Both the position numbers and the translations under genes were made by a program. Below, in pieces: positions 7,979 to 15,924 of a stretch of 31,076 nt of DNA; positions within the stretch are counted from its first letter, which is position 1, and the number at the start of each line of letters is the position of its first letter. This DNA comes from UBA2386 sp046306335 (lineage in GTDB: Bacteria > Planctomycetota > UBA1135 > UBA2386): contig JBKDXM010000001.1 in the NCBI GenBank assembly GCA_046306335.1, forward strand, positions 1-31,076. The letters are read 5' to 3'. Under the pieces are notes generated by a model. The model ran no database searches. It saw nothing but the letters and a program-made list of their open reading frames with translations, and had not been told where the DNA came from.

Positions 7979-9877
7979 ATGGCCCGCCGTCGCTTCGCAG
8001 CCCTCCTCCTCACCGCGTCGCTGAGCGCCCTCGCCAACGGCCAGACGCCGTCAGCGCCCCGCGTCACGCCGTACCCCATCGACCTGCCGCCTGGTTTCCA
8101 GCAGGCGATCGCGGCCGGCACCCGCACGACCAACGGCCGTCCGGGTGCGGCGCACTGGACCAACCGCGCCACGTACGTGCTGGAGGCCGAGCTCGATCCG
8201 GCTGCCGCCCGGCTCGTCGGCAAGGCGACGATGACCTACCACAACCGATCGCCGCAGCCGCTCGATCGCCTCGTCGTCCATTGCTACCAGGACCTGATGG
8301 AGGCCGGCGCGCAGCGCACGCGGACGGTCACGCCGACCAACGGGCTGGAGATCGCCGAGGTGCGGCTCGAGGGCACGAAGGTGCGCGCCACGCCCTTCGA
8401 CACGCGCCTCGTCGTGCGCCTGCCGCAGCCGCTGCCACCCGGCGGTTCGACGACGCTCGCGATCGACTACGCGTTCGACGTGCCCAAGGCCGGCACCGCC
8501 CCGCGCATGGGGCAGGAAGGCGACAAGGTCTGCTACCTCGGCTACTGGTACCCGCAGTTCGCCGTCTACGACGACGTCGAAGGCTGGGTCGCCGACCCGC
8601 ACCGCGGCAATGGCGAGTTCTACATGGACTACGCCGACTACGAACTGCGCATCACCGCTCCGGTCGGCTACCTCGTGCTGGCCACGGGCGAGCTGCAGAA
8701 TCCCGAAGCGACGCTGACGACCGCGGCGCGCGAACGGCTGGCGCAAGCCGCGACGAGTCGCGAAGTGGTGCGCGTGATCACCAAGGAGGACCACGACAAG
8801 GGCGAGGTCACCGCCGCCTCGGCCGACGGCAAGCTGACCTGGCGCTTCGTCGCCAAGGACGTCCGCGACGCCGCGGTGAGCATCGCCCGGACGTACCTCT
8901 GGGACGCCACCCACGCCGTCGTGAAGGACAAGGGCGGAGCGGGGATCGACGGCACGTGCCTGATCCACGCCGTCTACGAGCCGAACTCCGGCGACTGGGT
9001 GCGCGCGGCGGAGTACGCGCGCCACACCATCGAGTTCATGTCGGCGCGCGTGCACCCCTACCCGTGGCCGCACATGACCGCGTGCGAGGGCGTCATCGGC
9101 GGCGGCATGGAGTACCCGATGATGACGATCTGCGGCGGCCGCCAGCCGGCCGGCGTGATCGCGCACGAGCTGTGCCACATGTGGTTCCCGATGCTCGTCG
9201 GCAGCAACGAGAAACGCTTCGCCTGGCAGGACGAGGGTTTCACCACGTTCTGGACGACGCTCTGCCGGGACGACTTCACCAAGCGCACCGGCGGACCGCG
9301 ACGCGACGTGCTGCAGTACGGCAACCAGGTCGCCAGCGGCGACGACGTCGTCTGCATGCGGCACGCCGACGCGTACGGCCAGGACGACTTCGGCTTCGCC
9401 AGCTACGGCAAGCCGGCGGCCATCCTGCACCAGCTGCGCGGGCTGCTCGGCGACGAGACGTTCTTCGCCGCCTTCCGCCGCTACGCCGCCGACTGGGCGT
9501 ACAAGCATCCGTACCCGCACGACTTCTTCCACACGTTCGCCGACGTCGCCGGCCAGGACCTGTCGGCCTACTTCCGCACCTGGTTCTACGAGGCCTGGAC
9601 CCTCGACCACGCGATCGAAGGCGTCGAGGTCAAGGACGGCCGCACGGTCGTTCGACTGCTCGACCAGGGCCGCGCCGTGCACCCCTGCGTCGTCGCGGCG
9701 ACGTTCGCGGACGGCACGACGCAGCGCCAGGTCGTGCCGGCGGCGACGTGGTGGCAGGGAACGCGCGCGACCGTCACGTTCGACGGCGAAGCGACGGCCG
9801 TGCAACTGGATCCGGACGCGCAGAGCCTGGACGCCGTCCGCGCCAACGGCGCCTGGAAGGCGAAGAAGGCGGACTGA
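7979..9877 (+). CDS. Secreted M1 family zinc metallopeptidase
   Basis: Aminopeptidase-type enzyme (gluzincin, M1 family) predicted to act outside the cytoplasm. The 632-residue product has a signal peptide (residues 1 to about 22, MARRR then a hydrophobic core ending near ANGQ). The zinc site is HELCH at H396-H400 with the third ligand E419 after 18 residues (HEXXH-X18-E). The exopeptidase motif is GGGMEYP with M377/E378, and Y476 in FASYGKP is placed as the transition-state tyrosine. The N-terminal beta-saddle (about 50-260) and a short C-terminal beta domain (after about 560) are present; the long helical C-domain of aminopeptidase N is missing, so this is the short M1 form found in many environmental bacteria. 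Start is set by the signal peptide; the open frame upstream to 6809 is antisense to pilM. Substrate is not predictable. Confidence 0.9.
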   Translation: MARRRFAALLLTASLSALANGQTPSAPRVTPYPIDLPPGFQQAIAAGTRTTNGRPGAAHWTNRATYVLEAELDPAAARLVGKATMTYHNRSPQPLDRLVVHCYQDLMEAGAQRTRTVTPTNGLEIAEVRLEGTKVRATPFDTRLVVRLPQPLPPGGSTTLAIDYAFDVPKAGTAPRMGQEGDKVCYLGYWYPQFAVYDDVEGWVADPHRGNGEFYMDYADYELRITAPVGYLVLATGELQNPEATLTTAARERLAQAATSREVVRVITKEDHDKGEVTAASADGKLTWRFVAKDVRDAAVSIARTYLWDATHAVVKDKGGAGIDGTCLIHAVYEPNSGDWVRAAEYARHTIEFMSARVHPYPWPHMTACEGVIGGGMEYPMMTICGGRQPAGVIAHELCHMWFPMLVGSNEKRFAWQDEGFTTFWTTLCRDDFTKRTGGPRRDVLQYGNQVASGDDVVCMRHADAYGQDDFGFASYGKPAAILHQLRGLLGDETFFAAFRRYAADWAYKHPYPHDFFHTFADVAGQDLSAYFRTWFYEAWTLDHAIEGVEVKDGRTVVRLLDQGRAVHPCVVAATFADGTTQRQVVPAATWWQGTRATVTFDGEATAVQLDPDAQSLDAVRANGAWKAKKAD

Positions 9878-9905
9878 CGGCGCGCCGCACGTCGCAGCGG
9901 CGCGG

Positions 9906-9931
9906 GCGCCGACCGCGGCTCGCGTCGGCGC
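9906..9931 (+). terminator. Hairpin after the M1 peptidase gene
   Basis: An 8-bp perfect inverted repeat, GCGCCGAC/GTCGGCGC with a 10-base loop, starts 28 bases after the stop codon. No T-tract follows. Confidence 0.4.
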
Positions 9932-9933
9932 GC

Positions 9934-9939
9934 TACGCT
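9934..9939 (+). promoter_or_regulatory. Possible -10 element of the secreted-protein gene
   Basis: TACGCT lies 10 bases before the ATG at 9950, giving a near-leaderless arrangement like that of the preceding gene. No good -35 is found 17 bases upstream, so support is thin. Confidence 0.2.
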
Positions 9940-9949
9940 CCCGCGCGCC

Positions 9950-11689
9950 ATGCACCAACCTCGACTCCTTGCCGTCGCTGCCGCGCTCGCCGTCGCGGCG
10001 GCCATTCCATGCCAGACGCTGGTCGTCCCGGCCGCCGCCACCACCGGCGACCTGCCGGCCTCGACCACCTGGCCGTTCGACCTCGCCGGCGCCATCCGCA
10101 CGCTGTACGTCTACGACAGCGCGCACTTCACGCAGCAGGGCGTGACCGCGCCGATCGTGATCAGCCGCATCCGCGTGCGCGCCAACGGCACGACGGCGAG
10201 CTGGCTCGGCGCCACCATCCCGACCGTCACGCTCGACCTGTCGACGGCGCCGCTCGACTTCAACGCGATCAGCGCGACCTACAACAGCAACCACGGCGCC
10301 GACCGGGCGCAGGTCTACAACGGTCCCGTCGCCATCCCGGCAGGGTCGGCGACGACCGGCGCCGCCGGCCCGTGGTCCGTCGACTGCCTGCTCAGCCCTC
10401 CCTTCCTCTACGACCCGAACAGCGGCGACCTCACGGTCGACTGGATCTGCAGCGGGCTCGTGTCGGCGGCCAACACGCCGACGATCGACGCGTCGAGCAC
10501 GACCGGCCAGGCGCTGGCGCGCCGCGTCTACACGACGGCGTACACCGGCGGCGCGACGGGCACGGTGTGGGCTGGCGAGTCGGCGCACGCGCTGGAGTTC
10601 ACCTACACGCCGGCCCCGGGCTACGCCTTCGCGCAGAGCGTCGGTGCCGGCTGCTACGACCGCTTCGGCTCGGTGTACGAGACGTTCACCGGCGCCACCT
10701 TCGACCTCGACACGCCTGCCGGCAACAGCCTCCTGGTCGCCGTCGGGCCGACCAGCGGCTTCACCGTCACGTCGGGCACCGGCGCGTGGTTCACGCCGAC
10801 GAGCCCGGACCTGCTGCTGGCGGACGACGCGCTGTCGGCGGCGCTGGCGCTGCCGCAGCCGTTCCAGTTCGGCCCGGTGCTGACGAGCGCCGTGAAGGTC
10901 TGCTCGAACGGCTACCTCTGGCTGCGCGACACCGAGACGGTCGCCGACCTGTCGCCGACGCCGGCGGAACTGCTGCAGCAGGGGCCGCGCATCGCGCCGG
11001 CGTGGATGGACCTGAACCCGGCATCGCTGCTGAACGGCGCGCGGGTCGGGTCGATCCACTTCGACGTCAATCCGGCGACGAACACGCCGGTGTTCACGTG
11101 GCTGAACGTGCCGGAGTTCGGCGCGACGAACATCGCCAACACCAACACCTTCCAGGTCGAGTTCCTCGCCAGCGGCCTGTTCGAGATCCGCTGGCAGGGC
11201 GTGCTGACGACGCCGACGCGCTCGATCATGACCGCCTTCAGCGGCGGACTCGGCGCCCGCGACAGCGGCAATCGCGACATCTCGGCGACGGTGCCCTTCG
11301 CCACCTTCGGCGACGTCAACCCGCTGCGCCTCGCCGCCTCGGCGCGGCCGACCCTCGGCACGACGATCCAGCTGGTCACTTCGAATCCGACCAACCTCGG
11401 CGTCGGCATCAACTTCCTCGGCCTCGCCGGCCTGCCGGCGCCAGGCTTCGACCTCGGCCTGATCGGCGCGGTCGGCTGCACGGCCTACGTCGACGTCGGC
11501 GCGTCGATCGGCAACGTCATCAGCAACGCCGTGCCTGGACTCTCGTTGTCGGCGCCGTTCGCGCTGCCGAACACGCCGGCGCTGGCCGGCACGACGGTGT
11601 GGAGCCAGTCGGCGTGGCTCGACGCCACGGCGAACGCCCTCGGCATCATCACGTCGAACGGCCTCCGGTTGAACCTCGACTTGCTGTGA
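9950..11689 (+). CDS. Large secreted protein of unknown function
   Basis: I do not recognise a catalytic domain. The 579-residue product has a clear signal peptide (residues 1 to about 21, ending near AAAIPCQ) and is otherwise a beta-rich, Ala/Thr/Gly-rich exported protein with few lysines. The central part includes SNGYLWLRDTET and FQVEFLASGLFEIRWQG, the kind of pattern (symbol of a displayed beta sandwich, with a nidogen-like feel) seen in extracellular proteins that wrap a curved sheet. The final ~110 residues (LAGLPAPGFDLGLIGAVGC then, later, TTVWSQSAWLDATANALG and SNGLRLNL) resemble a C-terminal domain I associate with secreted proteins of Planctomycetota; this is memory-based. It follows the M1 peptidase by 72 bases but has a hairpin between, so co-transcription is doubtful. 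Confidence 0.75.
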   Translation: MHQPRLLAVAAALAVAAAIPCQTLVVPAAATTGDLPASTTWPFDLAGAIRTLYVYDSAHFTQQGVTAPIVISRIRVRANGTTASWLGATIPTVTLDLSTAPLDFNAISATYNSNHGADRAQVYNGPVAIPAGSATTGAAGPWSVDCLLSPPFLYDPNSGDLTVDWICSGLVSAANTPTIDASSTTGQALARRVYTTAYTGGATGTVWAGESAHALEFTYTPAPGYAFAQSVGAGCYDRFGSVYETFTGATFDLDTPAGNSLLVAVGPTSGFTVTSGTGAWFTPTSPDLLLADDALSAALALPQPFQFGPVLTSAVKVCSNGYLWLRDTETVADLSPTPAELLQQGPRIAPAWMDLNPASLLNGARVGSIHFDVNPATNTPVFTWLNVPEFGATNIANTNTFQVEFLASGLFEIRWQGVLTTPTRSIMTAFSGGLGARDSGNRDISATVPFATFGDVNPLRLAASARPTLGTTIQLVTSNPTNLGVGINFLGLAGLPAPGFDLGLIGAVGCTAYVDVGASIGNVISNAVPGLSLSAPFALPNTPALAGTTVWSQSAWLDATANALGIITSNGLRLNLDLL

Positions 11690-11737
11690 AGGCAGGCCTC
11701 GGCTGGCCGGCCCGTCCCGGCCCGCCATGATGACGCC

Positions 11738-11755
11738 GCGCGCCGGCCGGCGCGC
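11738..11755. terminator. Palindromic hairpin between convergent genes
   Basis: An 18-base perfect palindrome (half-site GCGCGCCGG) lies 48 bases after the secreted-protein stop and 3 bases after the mazG-like stop on the other strand. It could serve as a bidirectional terminator; no T-tract on either side. Confidence 0.45.
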
Positions 11756-11758
11756 CGC

Positions 11759-12079
11759 TCAGGCCGACGGCGGATGCGGGCAGGCGCACGGCGTCGCCGC
11801 ACAGCGCGGGCAGCCGGCGCCGTACTTCTTGCGCCCGATGGCCTCGAGGTCGAGGCCGTGCAGCGACGCGAGGGTCGCGAGCCAGGCGTAGACGTCGCCG
11901 AACTCCTCCTCGAGGTTGCGGCGCTCCTTGCGGCGGATCGCTCGCACCAGTTCGCCGACCTCCTCGACGAACCAGAGCAGCGTGCCGGGCACGCCGCGGG
12001 CGGCATCGCGGTCGAAGTACACGTCCTCGATGAGGCGCTGGAACGACCCGGGCGGACCGACGCGACGCGGCGTGCTCAT
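11759..12079 (-). CDS. MazG-like nucleotide pyrophosphohydrolase with Cys-rich tail
   Basis: Small all-alpha NTP pyrophosphohydrolase of the MazG-like group, which hydrolyses NTP or dNTP to the monophosphate and diphosphate. The 106-residue product carries the magnesium-binding pattern EEVGELVRAI (about residues 39-48) and EEEFGDVYAWLATL (about 57-70), the two ExxE/ExxD helices of the fold. After the helical core there is a short tail with four cysteines (CPRC and CAC), which looks like a metal-binding knuckle and is not part of the minimal MazG domain. The ATG at 12079 overlaps the stop of the upstream membrane gene by 4 bases (ATGA), so the two are probably co-translated. Substrate unknown. 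Confidence 0.8.
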   Translation of the reverse strand: MSTPRRVGPPGSFQRLIEDVYFDRDAARGVPGTLLWFVEEVGELVRAIRRKERRNLEEEFGDVYAWLATLASLHGLDLEAIGRKKYGAGCPRCAATPCACPHPPSA

Positions 12080-13200
12080 TCCTGGCCCGCCTTCTTGACG
12101 GTGAGCAGCAGTACGTCCTCCCGCAGGCCGCCGTCGCCGGCGTCCTGCTCGATGCCGCCGAGGACGACGTTCATGAACATCTGGGTGTGCCGCGGCGAGT
12201 GCGTACGCAGCAGGTCGAGCAGCCCGGCCGAACGCAGCAGCGCGTCGTTGCCGAGCACGAGGCGCGTGCCGGCGCTCATGGCGATCTCCTGCGGTCGCAG
12301 CGACTTCTCGAACACCGGGCCGTCGTCGAGGCCGAGGGCGATGCCCTCGGCGTTGAGTTCGAGCACCTCGCCGCGCTGGCAGATCAGCAGCGGCGTGCGC
12401 ATGCCTGCCTGGTACAGCTTGCAGCCGTCGGGGCCGATCTGCAGCAGGGTCGCCTTGGCACACGCCCCCTGCGGCAGCGTGTTCTTGCAGACCTTGTTGG
12501 CGTGCGCGAGCGCCTTGCGCGGCAGCGCGCCCTGCAGCAGCGCGCGGTGGATCTCGTCGCGCGCGAGCCGGCAGGCCAACACGGCGAGCGCGCCCTGGCC
12601 CTCGGCGCTGACGACGTACGCGACGCTGGTGGGCGCGTCGCCCTCGATCGACACGAGGTCGAAGTAGTCGAGCCCGCCGCGCGAGCCGGGCGCCAATTGG
12701 CCGTCGACCTCGTGGCCGGCGACGGCCGCCAATCGCTGCGGCACGGTCCGGTCGCGCAACTGCCGGACCATCGGATCCATGGCGACGGCGAGGGCGCCGC
12801 TGGCCTGCTCCTGCTGGGCCATCATCGCCTGCAGGTCGCCGGCGAGGTACTGCACGGCGCGGCCGAGCGCGGTGACCTCGTCGTTGCCGCCGACCCGCAC
12901 CTTCACCTCGCTGCTGCCGCGGCCGATCTTGCTGACGGCGAGGCCGATGTCGGTGATGCGCCCGGCGATGCGGCCGCCGAAGACGTAGCCGGCGGCCCCG
13001 GCGATCAGGCCGGTGATGCCGGCGAACAGAAGCCCGATGGTCATGCCGCGCGACTGCGCGTCCGGGCTCGCGATCGCCCCCGACAGGTTGCCGAGCAGGA
13101 TCAGCGCCAGCAGCAAGCCGCCGGCGAGCCCGGCCGCGCCGGTGACGAGTCCGAGAACACGGGCGAGACTGCCCGTCGACCTGCTGCCTTTGCGCGCCAT
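12076..13200 (-). CDS. HAMP-domain membrane protein with SpoIIE-like phosphatase domain
   Basis: Membrane-anchored signalling protein, 374 residues. Two membrane segments (about 14-37 and 52-76) enclose a very short outside loop, then a HAMP domain (about 78-130, RITDIGLAVSKIGRG...) and a PP2C/SpoIIE-like domain (about 140-370) of the RsbU type that removes phosphate from anti-anti-sigma factors. The domain is recognisable by GGLDYFDLVSIEGD, the AGMRTPLLIC strand and the terminal EDVLLLTV, but two metal-binding positions look altered: the usual DxxGHG block reads VVSAEGQG, and the usual TDG reads NDA. It may be a weak or inactive phosphatase. No ribosome binding site precedes ATG 13200; a promoter candidate and a leader hairpin do. 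It overlaps the mazG-like gene by 4 bases. The HAMP call is firm, the phosphatase activity is not. Confidence 0.75.
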   Translation of the reverse strand: MARKGSRSTGSLARVLGLVTGAAGLAGGLLLALILLGNLSGAIASPDAQSRGMTIGLLFAGITGLIAGAAGYVFGGRIAGRITDIGLAVSKIGRGSSEVKVRVGGNDEVTALGRAVQYLAGDLQAMMAQQEQASGALAVAMDPMVRQLRDRTVPQRLAAVAGHEVDGQLAPGSRGGLDYFDLVSIEGDAPTSVAYVVSAEGQGALAVLACRLARDEIHRALLQGALPRKALAHANKVCKNTLPQGACAKATLLQIGPDGCKLYQAGMRTPLLICQRGEVLELNAEGIALGLDDGPVFEKSLRPQEIAMSAGTRLVLGNDALLRSAGLLDLLRTHSPRHTQMFMNVVLGGIEQDAGDGGLREDVLLLTVKKAGQE

Positions 13201-13208
13201 GGAGGGGA

Positions 13209-13228
13209 GCCGGCGGCGAGGCGCCGGC
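13209..13228 (-). promoter_or_regulatory. Leader hairpin before the HAMP/SpoIIE-like gene
   Basis: A perfect 7-bp inverted repeat GCCGGCG/CGCCGGC with a 6-base loop lies between the predicted transcription start (about 13229) and the ATG at 13200. It would form at the very 5' end of the mRNA and could stabilise it or modulate translation. Confidence 0.35.
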
Positions 13229-13235
13229 GCGGCGC

Positions 13236-13264
13236 ATCATGGCGAGGCCGGCGCGCGCCGTCAC
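13236..13264 (-). promoter_or_regulatory. Candidate promoter of the HAMP/SpoIIE-like operon
   Basis: On the minus strand GTGACG (13264-13259), a 17-base spacer and CATGAT (13241-13236) match the sigma-70 consensus at 4 of 6 positions each. It sits in the 100-base gap after pgpA and would start transcription near 13229. Confidence 0.4.
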
Positions 13265-13300
13265 GCCACAGGCGGAAGCCGAGGCCCGAACGCCGCGACG

Positions 13301-13798
13301 TCAGCCGCGGACGAGCGGCAGGGCGAACCAGAGCACGAGGCCGGCCTGCACGCCGGCGGCGACGTCGTCGGCCATGATGCCCCACGCGCCGGGTAGGTCC
13401 TCGAGCTTGCGCGCCGGGGGCAGCTTCAAGACGTCGAAGACACGGAAGGCGACGAACGCCGCCGCGTGGTCGGGCCCGTCGGGCAAGCGGCCAAGCAGCG
13501 CCGCGGCGATGGCGACGGTGACGACGTAGCCGACGACCTCGTCGAGCACGAAGAGCCCAGGGTCCTCGCCGCCGATCACGCGTGCGACGAAGCGCGACTG
13601 CAACGAGCCCCAGAGCCAGAGCGCGACGGCGACGACGCCCCAGGACCAGAGCGCCGCAGCGAGCGTCGGCGACGCCGCCTGCAATCCGACGGCGAGCGCG
13701 ACGCCGCCGAGCGTCCCGACGGTGCCGGGCGCGAACGGCGAGCAGCCCAGCCCGCCGCTGCTGATCAACAGCCAGCGCAGGCGGTCGCCGAGGCTCAC
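13301..13798 (-). CDS. pgpA: Phosphatidylglycerophosphatase A
   Basis: Membrane lipid phosphatase that converts phosphatidylglycerol phosphate into phosphatidylglycerol. The 165-residue product has the family signature GLGCSPFAPGTVGTLGG near the N-terminus, the acidic motif FVLDEVVGY in the middle and KLPPARKLEDLPGAWGIMAD near the end, with several membrane helices. The start is a GTG at 13798 that overlaps the pgsA stop codon (GTGA), preceded by a GGGGGCG stretch; there is no ATG at the right place. It directly follows pgsA, whose product is its substrate. Confidence 0.9.
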   Translation of the reverse strand: MSLGDRLRWLLISSGGLGCSPFAPGTVGTLGGVALAVGLQAASPTLAAALWSWGVVAVALWLWGSLQSRFVARVIGGEDPGLFVLDEVVGYVVTVAIAAALLGRLPDGPDHAAAFVAFRVFDVLKLPPARKLEDLPGAWGIMADDVAAGVQAGLVLWFALPLVRG

Positions 13799-14367
13799 TT
13801 CGCGCCCCCGAACAGCACGTCGCGGGCCTTCCAGACGTAGTTGGCGCCCGACACGACGGTCAGCGCGAGGCTGACCCAGAAGCCGCCGACGGCGGCCCAG
13901 ACCCAGACGTCGGCGCCCGCGCACATCGTCAGCAGGGCGCCGATGGTCCAGCACTGCGCCACCATCTTCCACTTGCCGAGCCGGTCGGCGGGGAACGGCT
14001 TGCCGCTGGCCTCGACGACGCCGCGCACGGCCGTCACCAGGAACTCGCGCGCGACGACGACGACGACGTACCACGTGGTCAGCACGGCCGTCGCGGCCGG
14101 GAACTTCAGCAGGATCACGAAGGACCCCGAGGTCAGCACCTTGTCGACGAACGGATCGGCGACGCGGCCGAAGGCGGTGACCATGCCCCATCGGCGAGCC
14201 AACCAGCCGTCGACGAAGTCGCTGAAGGCGGCGACCAGGAACACGACGAACGCGGTCCACACCAGCGCCGGCGGCGGACTGGCCGGCACCGCCACGGCTT
14301 CAAGGCAACCGAACACCACCGCCGTCAGCACGAGCCGTGCCAGCGTGATGAGGTTCGGCAGGTTCAT
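13795..14367 (-). CDS. pgsA: CDP-diacylglycerol--glycerol-3-phosphate 3-phosphatidyltransferase
   Basis: Integral membrane enzyme that makes phosphatidylglycerol phosphate from CDP-diacylglycerol and glycerol-3-phosphate. The 190-residue product has the complete CDP-alcohol phosphatidyltransferase motif DxxDGxxAR-x8-GxxxDxxxD, seen as DFVDGWLAR ... G RVA D PFV D, between membrane helices. The N-terminus MNLPNLITLARL is typical. Start ATG at 14367 overlaps the rimO stop (ATGA) and its stop overlaps pgpA, giving a tightly coupled rimO-pgsA-pgpA run. The rimO-pgsA link is seen in many bacteria. Confidence 0.94.
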   Translation of the reverse strand: MNLPNLITLARLVLTAVVFGCLEAVAVPASPPPALVWTAFVVFLVAAFSDFVDGWLARRWGMVTAFGRVADPFVDKVLTSGSFVILLKFPAATAVLTTWYVVVVVAREFLVTAVRGVVEASGKPFPADRLGKWKMVAQCWTIGALLTMCAGADVWVWAAVGGFWVSLALTVVSGANYVWKARDVLFGGAK

Positions 14368-15749
14368 GCCTGCTTCTTCGCCTTGCCCTTCACGGCCGGC
14401 GCGACCGCGGCGAGCTCGCCCTCGACTTCGTAGTCGTGGGCCTTGGTGATGGTGACGTCGAGCATCTGGCCCGGCTCGGCGCAACCCTTCGGCAGCAACA
14501 CGCGGCCGTCGACTTCCGGCGCGTCGGCCCAGGTGCGGCCGACGACGCGCTTGGCCTCGGCGTCGTACCCGTCGACCAGCACCGGCAGCGTGCGGCCGAC
14601 GAGCGAGCGATGGAACGCGCGCATGACGCCGCGCTGCAGTTCCATCAACTCCGCCACGCGCGCCTCCGCCACCTTCGCCGGCACCTGGTCAGGCAGGTCG
14701 TGCGCAGGCGTGCCTTCTTCCTGCGAATACGGGAACACGCCCAGCCGCTCGAACCGGTAGCTGGTGACGAGGTCTCGGGCCGCCGCGAAGTCGGCCTCGG
14801 CCTCGCCGGGGAAACCGGCGATCAGCGTGCTGCGCACGGCGATGCCGGGCACCTCGTCGCGCAGGCGGTCGAGGATGCCGCGCACCTGCTCGCCCGAGAC
14901 ACCGCGCTTCATCGCCTTCAGCATCGGGCCGCTGATGTGCTGGATCGGGATGTCGAGGTACTTCACCGCCTTGGGGTGCTCGCGGAGGAACGTCGTCAGC
15001 TCCGGCAGCACGGTGTGCGGGTAGGCGTACATCAGCCGGATCCAGCGGATGCCCTCGACCTCGCCGAGCTGCTCCAGCAGCACGTGGATCTGGCGCTTGC
15101 GCGTGGTGTCGAGGCCGTAGGCCGTGCTGTCCTCGGCGACGACGACGAGTTCCTGCACGCCGGCGGCGGCGAGGTTCCTCGCCTCCTCGACGAGCACGTC
15201 GATCGGCTTGCTGCGGTTCCTGCCGCGCATCTTGGGAATCGCGCAGAAGGTGCAGGTGTGGTCGCAGCCCTCGCTGATGCGCAGGTAGGCGAAGCTCTTC
15301 GGCGTCAGCAGGAACCGCTTGGTGTCGCTGCGCGGCCCCTTGGGCTTGCCGCCGTCGACCGGAGCGACCCAGCGGCGCGTGCTGCCGTTGACGATCTTGC
15401 GCACGACGGCCGGCACCCCGGAGTAGTCCGACAGCCCGAACACGGCGTCGAGTTCCGGCACCTGCTGGCGCAGTTCCTCGCCGTAGCGCTGCGCGAGGCA
15501 GCCGACGGCGATCACGCCCTTGAGGTCGCCTTCGTCCTTGAGCTTGGCGACCGAAAGGATCGTGTCGATCGACTCCTGCTTGGCGGTGTCGATGAAGCCG
15601 CAGGTGTTGACGACGACGACGTCGGCATCGCCCGGTTCCTTCACGACCTGCAGGCCCTCCTCGACGACGTGGCCCAGCAGCACCTCGGAGTCGACGAGGT
15701 TGCGGGCGCAGCCAAGGCTGATCAGGGAGACGCGGATCGCTTCGTTCAC
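14364..15749 (-). CDS. rimO: Ribosomal protein S12 methylthiotransferase RimO
   Basis: Radical SAM enzyme that adds a methylthio group to an aspartate of ribosomal protein S12. The 461-residue product has the N-terminal domain with three cluster cysteines (SLGCARNLVDSE, NTCGF, VGCLAQRY), the radical SAM motif CDHTCTFC with C162, C166 and C169, and a C-terminal TRAM domain. GLDTT, YAYPH and PIQHIS...MKRGVSGEQV match RimO rather than MiaB. Start: GTG at 15749 leaves the usual few residues before the first cysteine; no ribosome binding site is seen. The frame extends to another GTG at 15791, but that stretch is Arg/Pro-rich; a TAGCAT element just before it makes the longer start possible. A 3' tail rich in Lys/Ala ends the protein. 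Confidence 0.93.
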   Translation of the reverse strand: MNEAIRVSLISLGCARNLVDSEVLLGHVVEEGLQVVKEPGDADVVVVNTCGFIDTAKQESIDTILSVAKLKDEGDLKGVIAVGCLAQRYGEELRQQVPELDAVFGLSDYSGVPAVVRKIVNGSTRRWVAPVDGGKPKGPRSDTKRFLLTPKSFAYLRISEGCDHTCTFCAIPKMRGRNRSKPIDVLVEEARNLAAAGVQELVVVAEDSTAYGLDTTRKRQIHVLLEQLGEVEGIRWIRLMYAYPHTVLPELTTFLREHPKAVKYLDIPIQHISGPMLKAMKRGVSGEQVRGILDRLRDEVPGIAVRSTLIAGFPGEAEADFAAARDLVTSYRFERLGVFPYSQEEGTPAHDLPDQVPAKVAEARVAELMELQRGVMRAFHRSLVGRTLPVLVDGYDAEAKRVVGRTWADAPEVDGRVLLPKGCAEPGQMLDVTITKAHDYEVEGELAAVAPAVKGKAKKQA

Positions 15750-15800
15750 GACTTGGGAGGGAGTTCGGCGGCGCCGCGGCGGCGCGCGCACGGTCGGCGC

Positions 15801-15806
15801 ATGCTA
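15801..15806 (-). promoter_or_regulatory. Possible -10 element for rimO
   Basis: TAGCAT on the minus strand, about 50 bases before GTG 15749 and 9 bases before the alternative GTG 15791. No matching -35 was found at 17-base spacing. Confidence 0.2.
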
Positions 15807-15850
15807 CCGGCGCCATGGGCGAACGGTTGCGCGCGAATGCGGCGGAACCG

Positions 15851-15873
15851 GCCGGCGGCGGCGAGCCGCCGGC
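15851..15873 (-). terminator. Second hairpin after rplI
   Basis: A 9-bp perfect inverted repeat with a 5-base loop (15851-15859 pairs with 15865-15873), all G-C. It lies 17 bases beyond the first hairpin downstream of rplI and lacks a U-tract. Confidence 0.45.
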
Positions 15874-15889
15874 GGGACCGCGCGGCGAA

Positions 15890-15909
15890 GCGGCGCGTCG
15901 ACGCGCCGC
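15890..15909 (-). terminator. Palindromic hairpin after rplI
   Basis: A 20-base perfect palindrome, half-site GCGGCGCGTC, begins 15 bases after the rplI stop. Together with the hairpin at 15851-15873 it forms a tandem structure separating the ribosomal-protein run from rimO. Confidence 0.5.
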
Positions 15910-15924
15910 CGTCGCCGGGCCGCG

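Noticed and set aside
8051..11728. 1225-codon open frame on the minus strand opposite the M1 peptidase and secreted-protein genes, and a 1267-codon plus-strand frame at 7927-11730
   Set aside because: Both are Arg/Ala/Asp-rich with no family resemblance, and lie opposite or out of frame with two genes that have signal peptides and clear motifs. Such long empty frames are expected at high GC.
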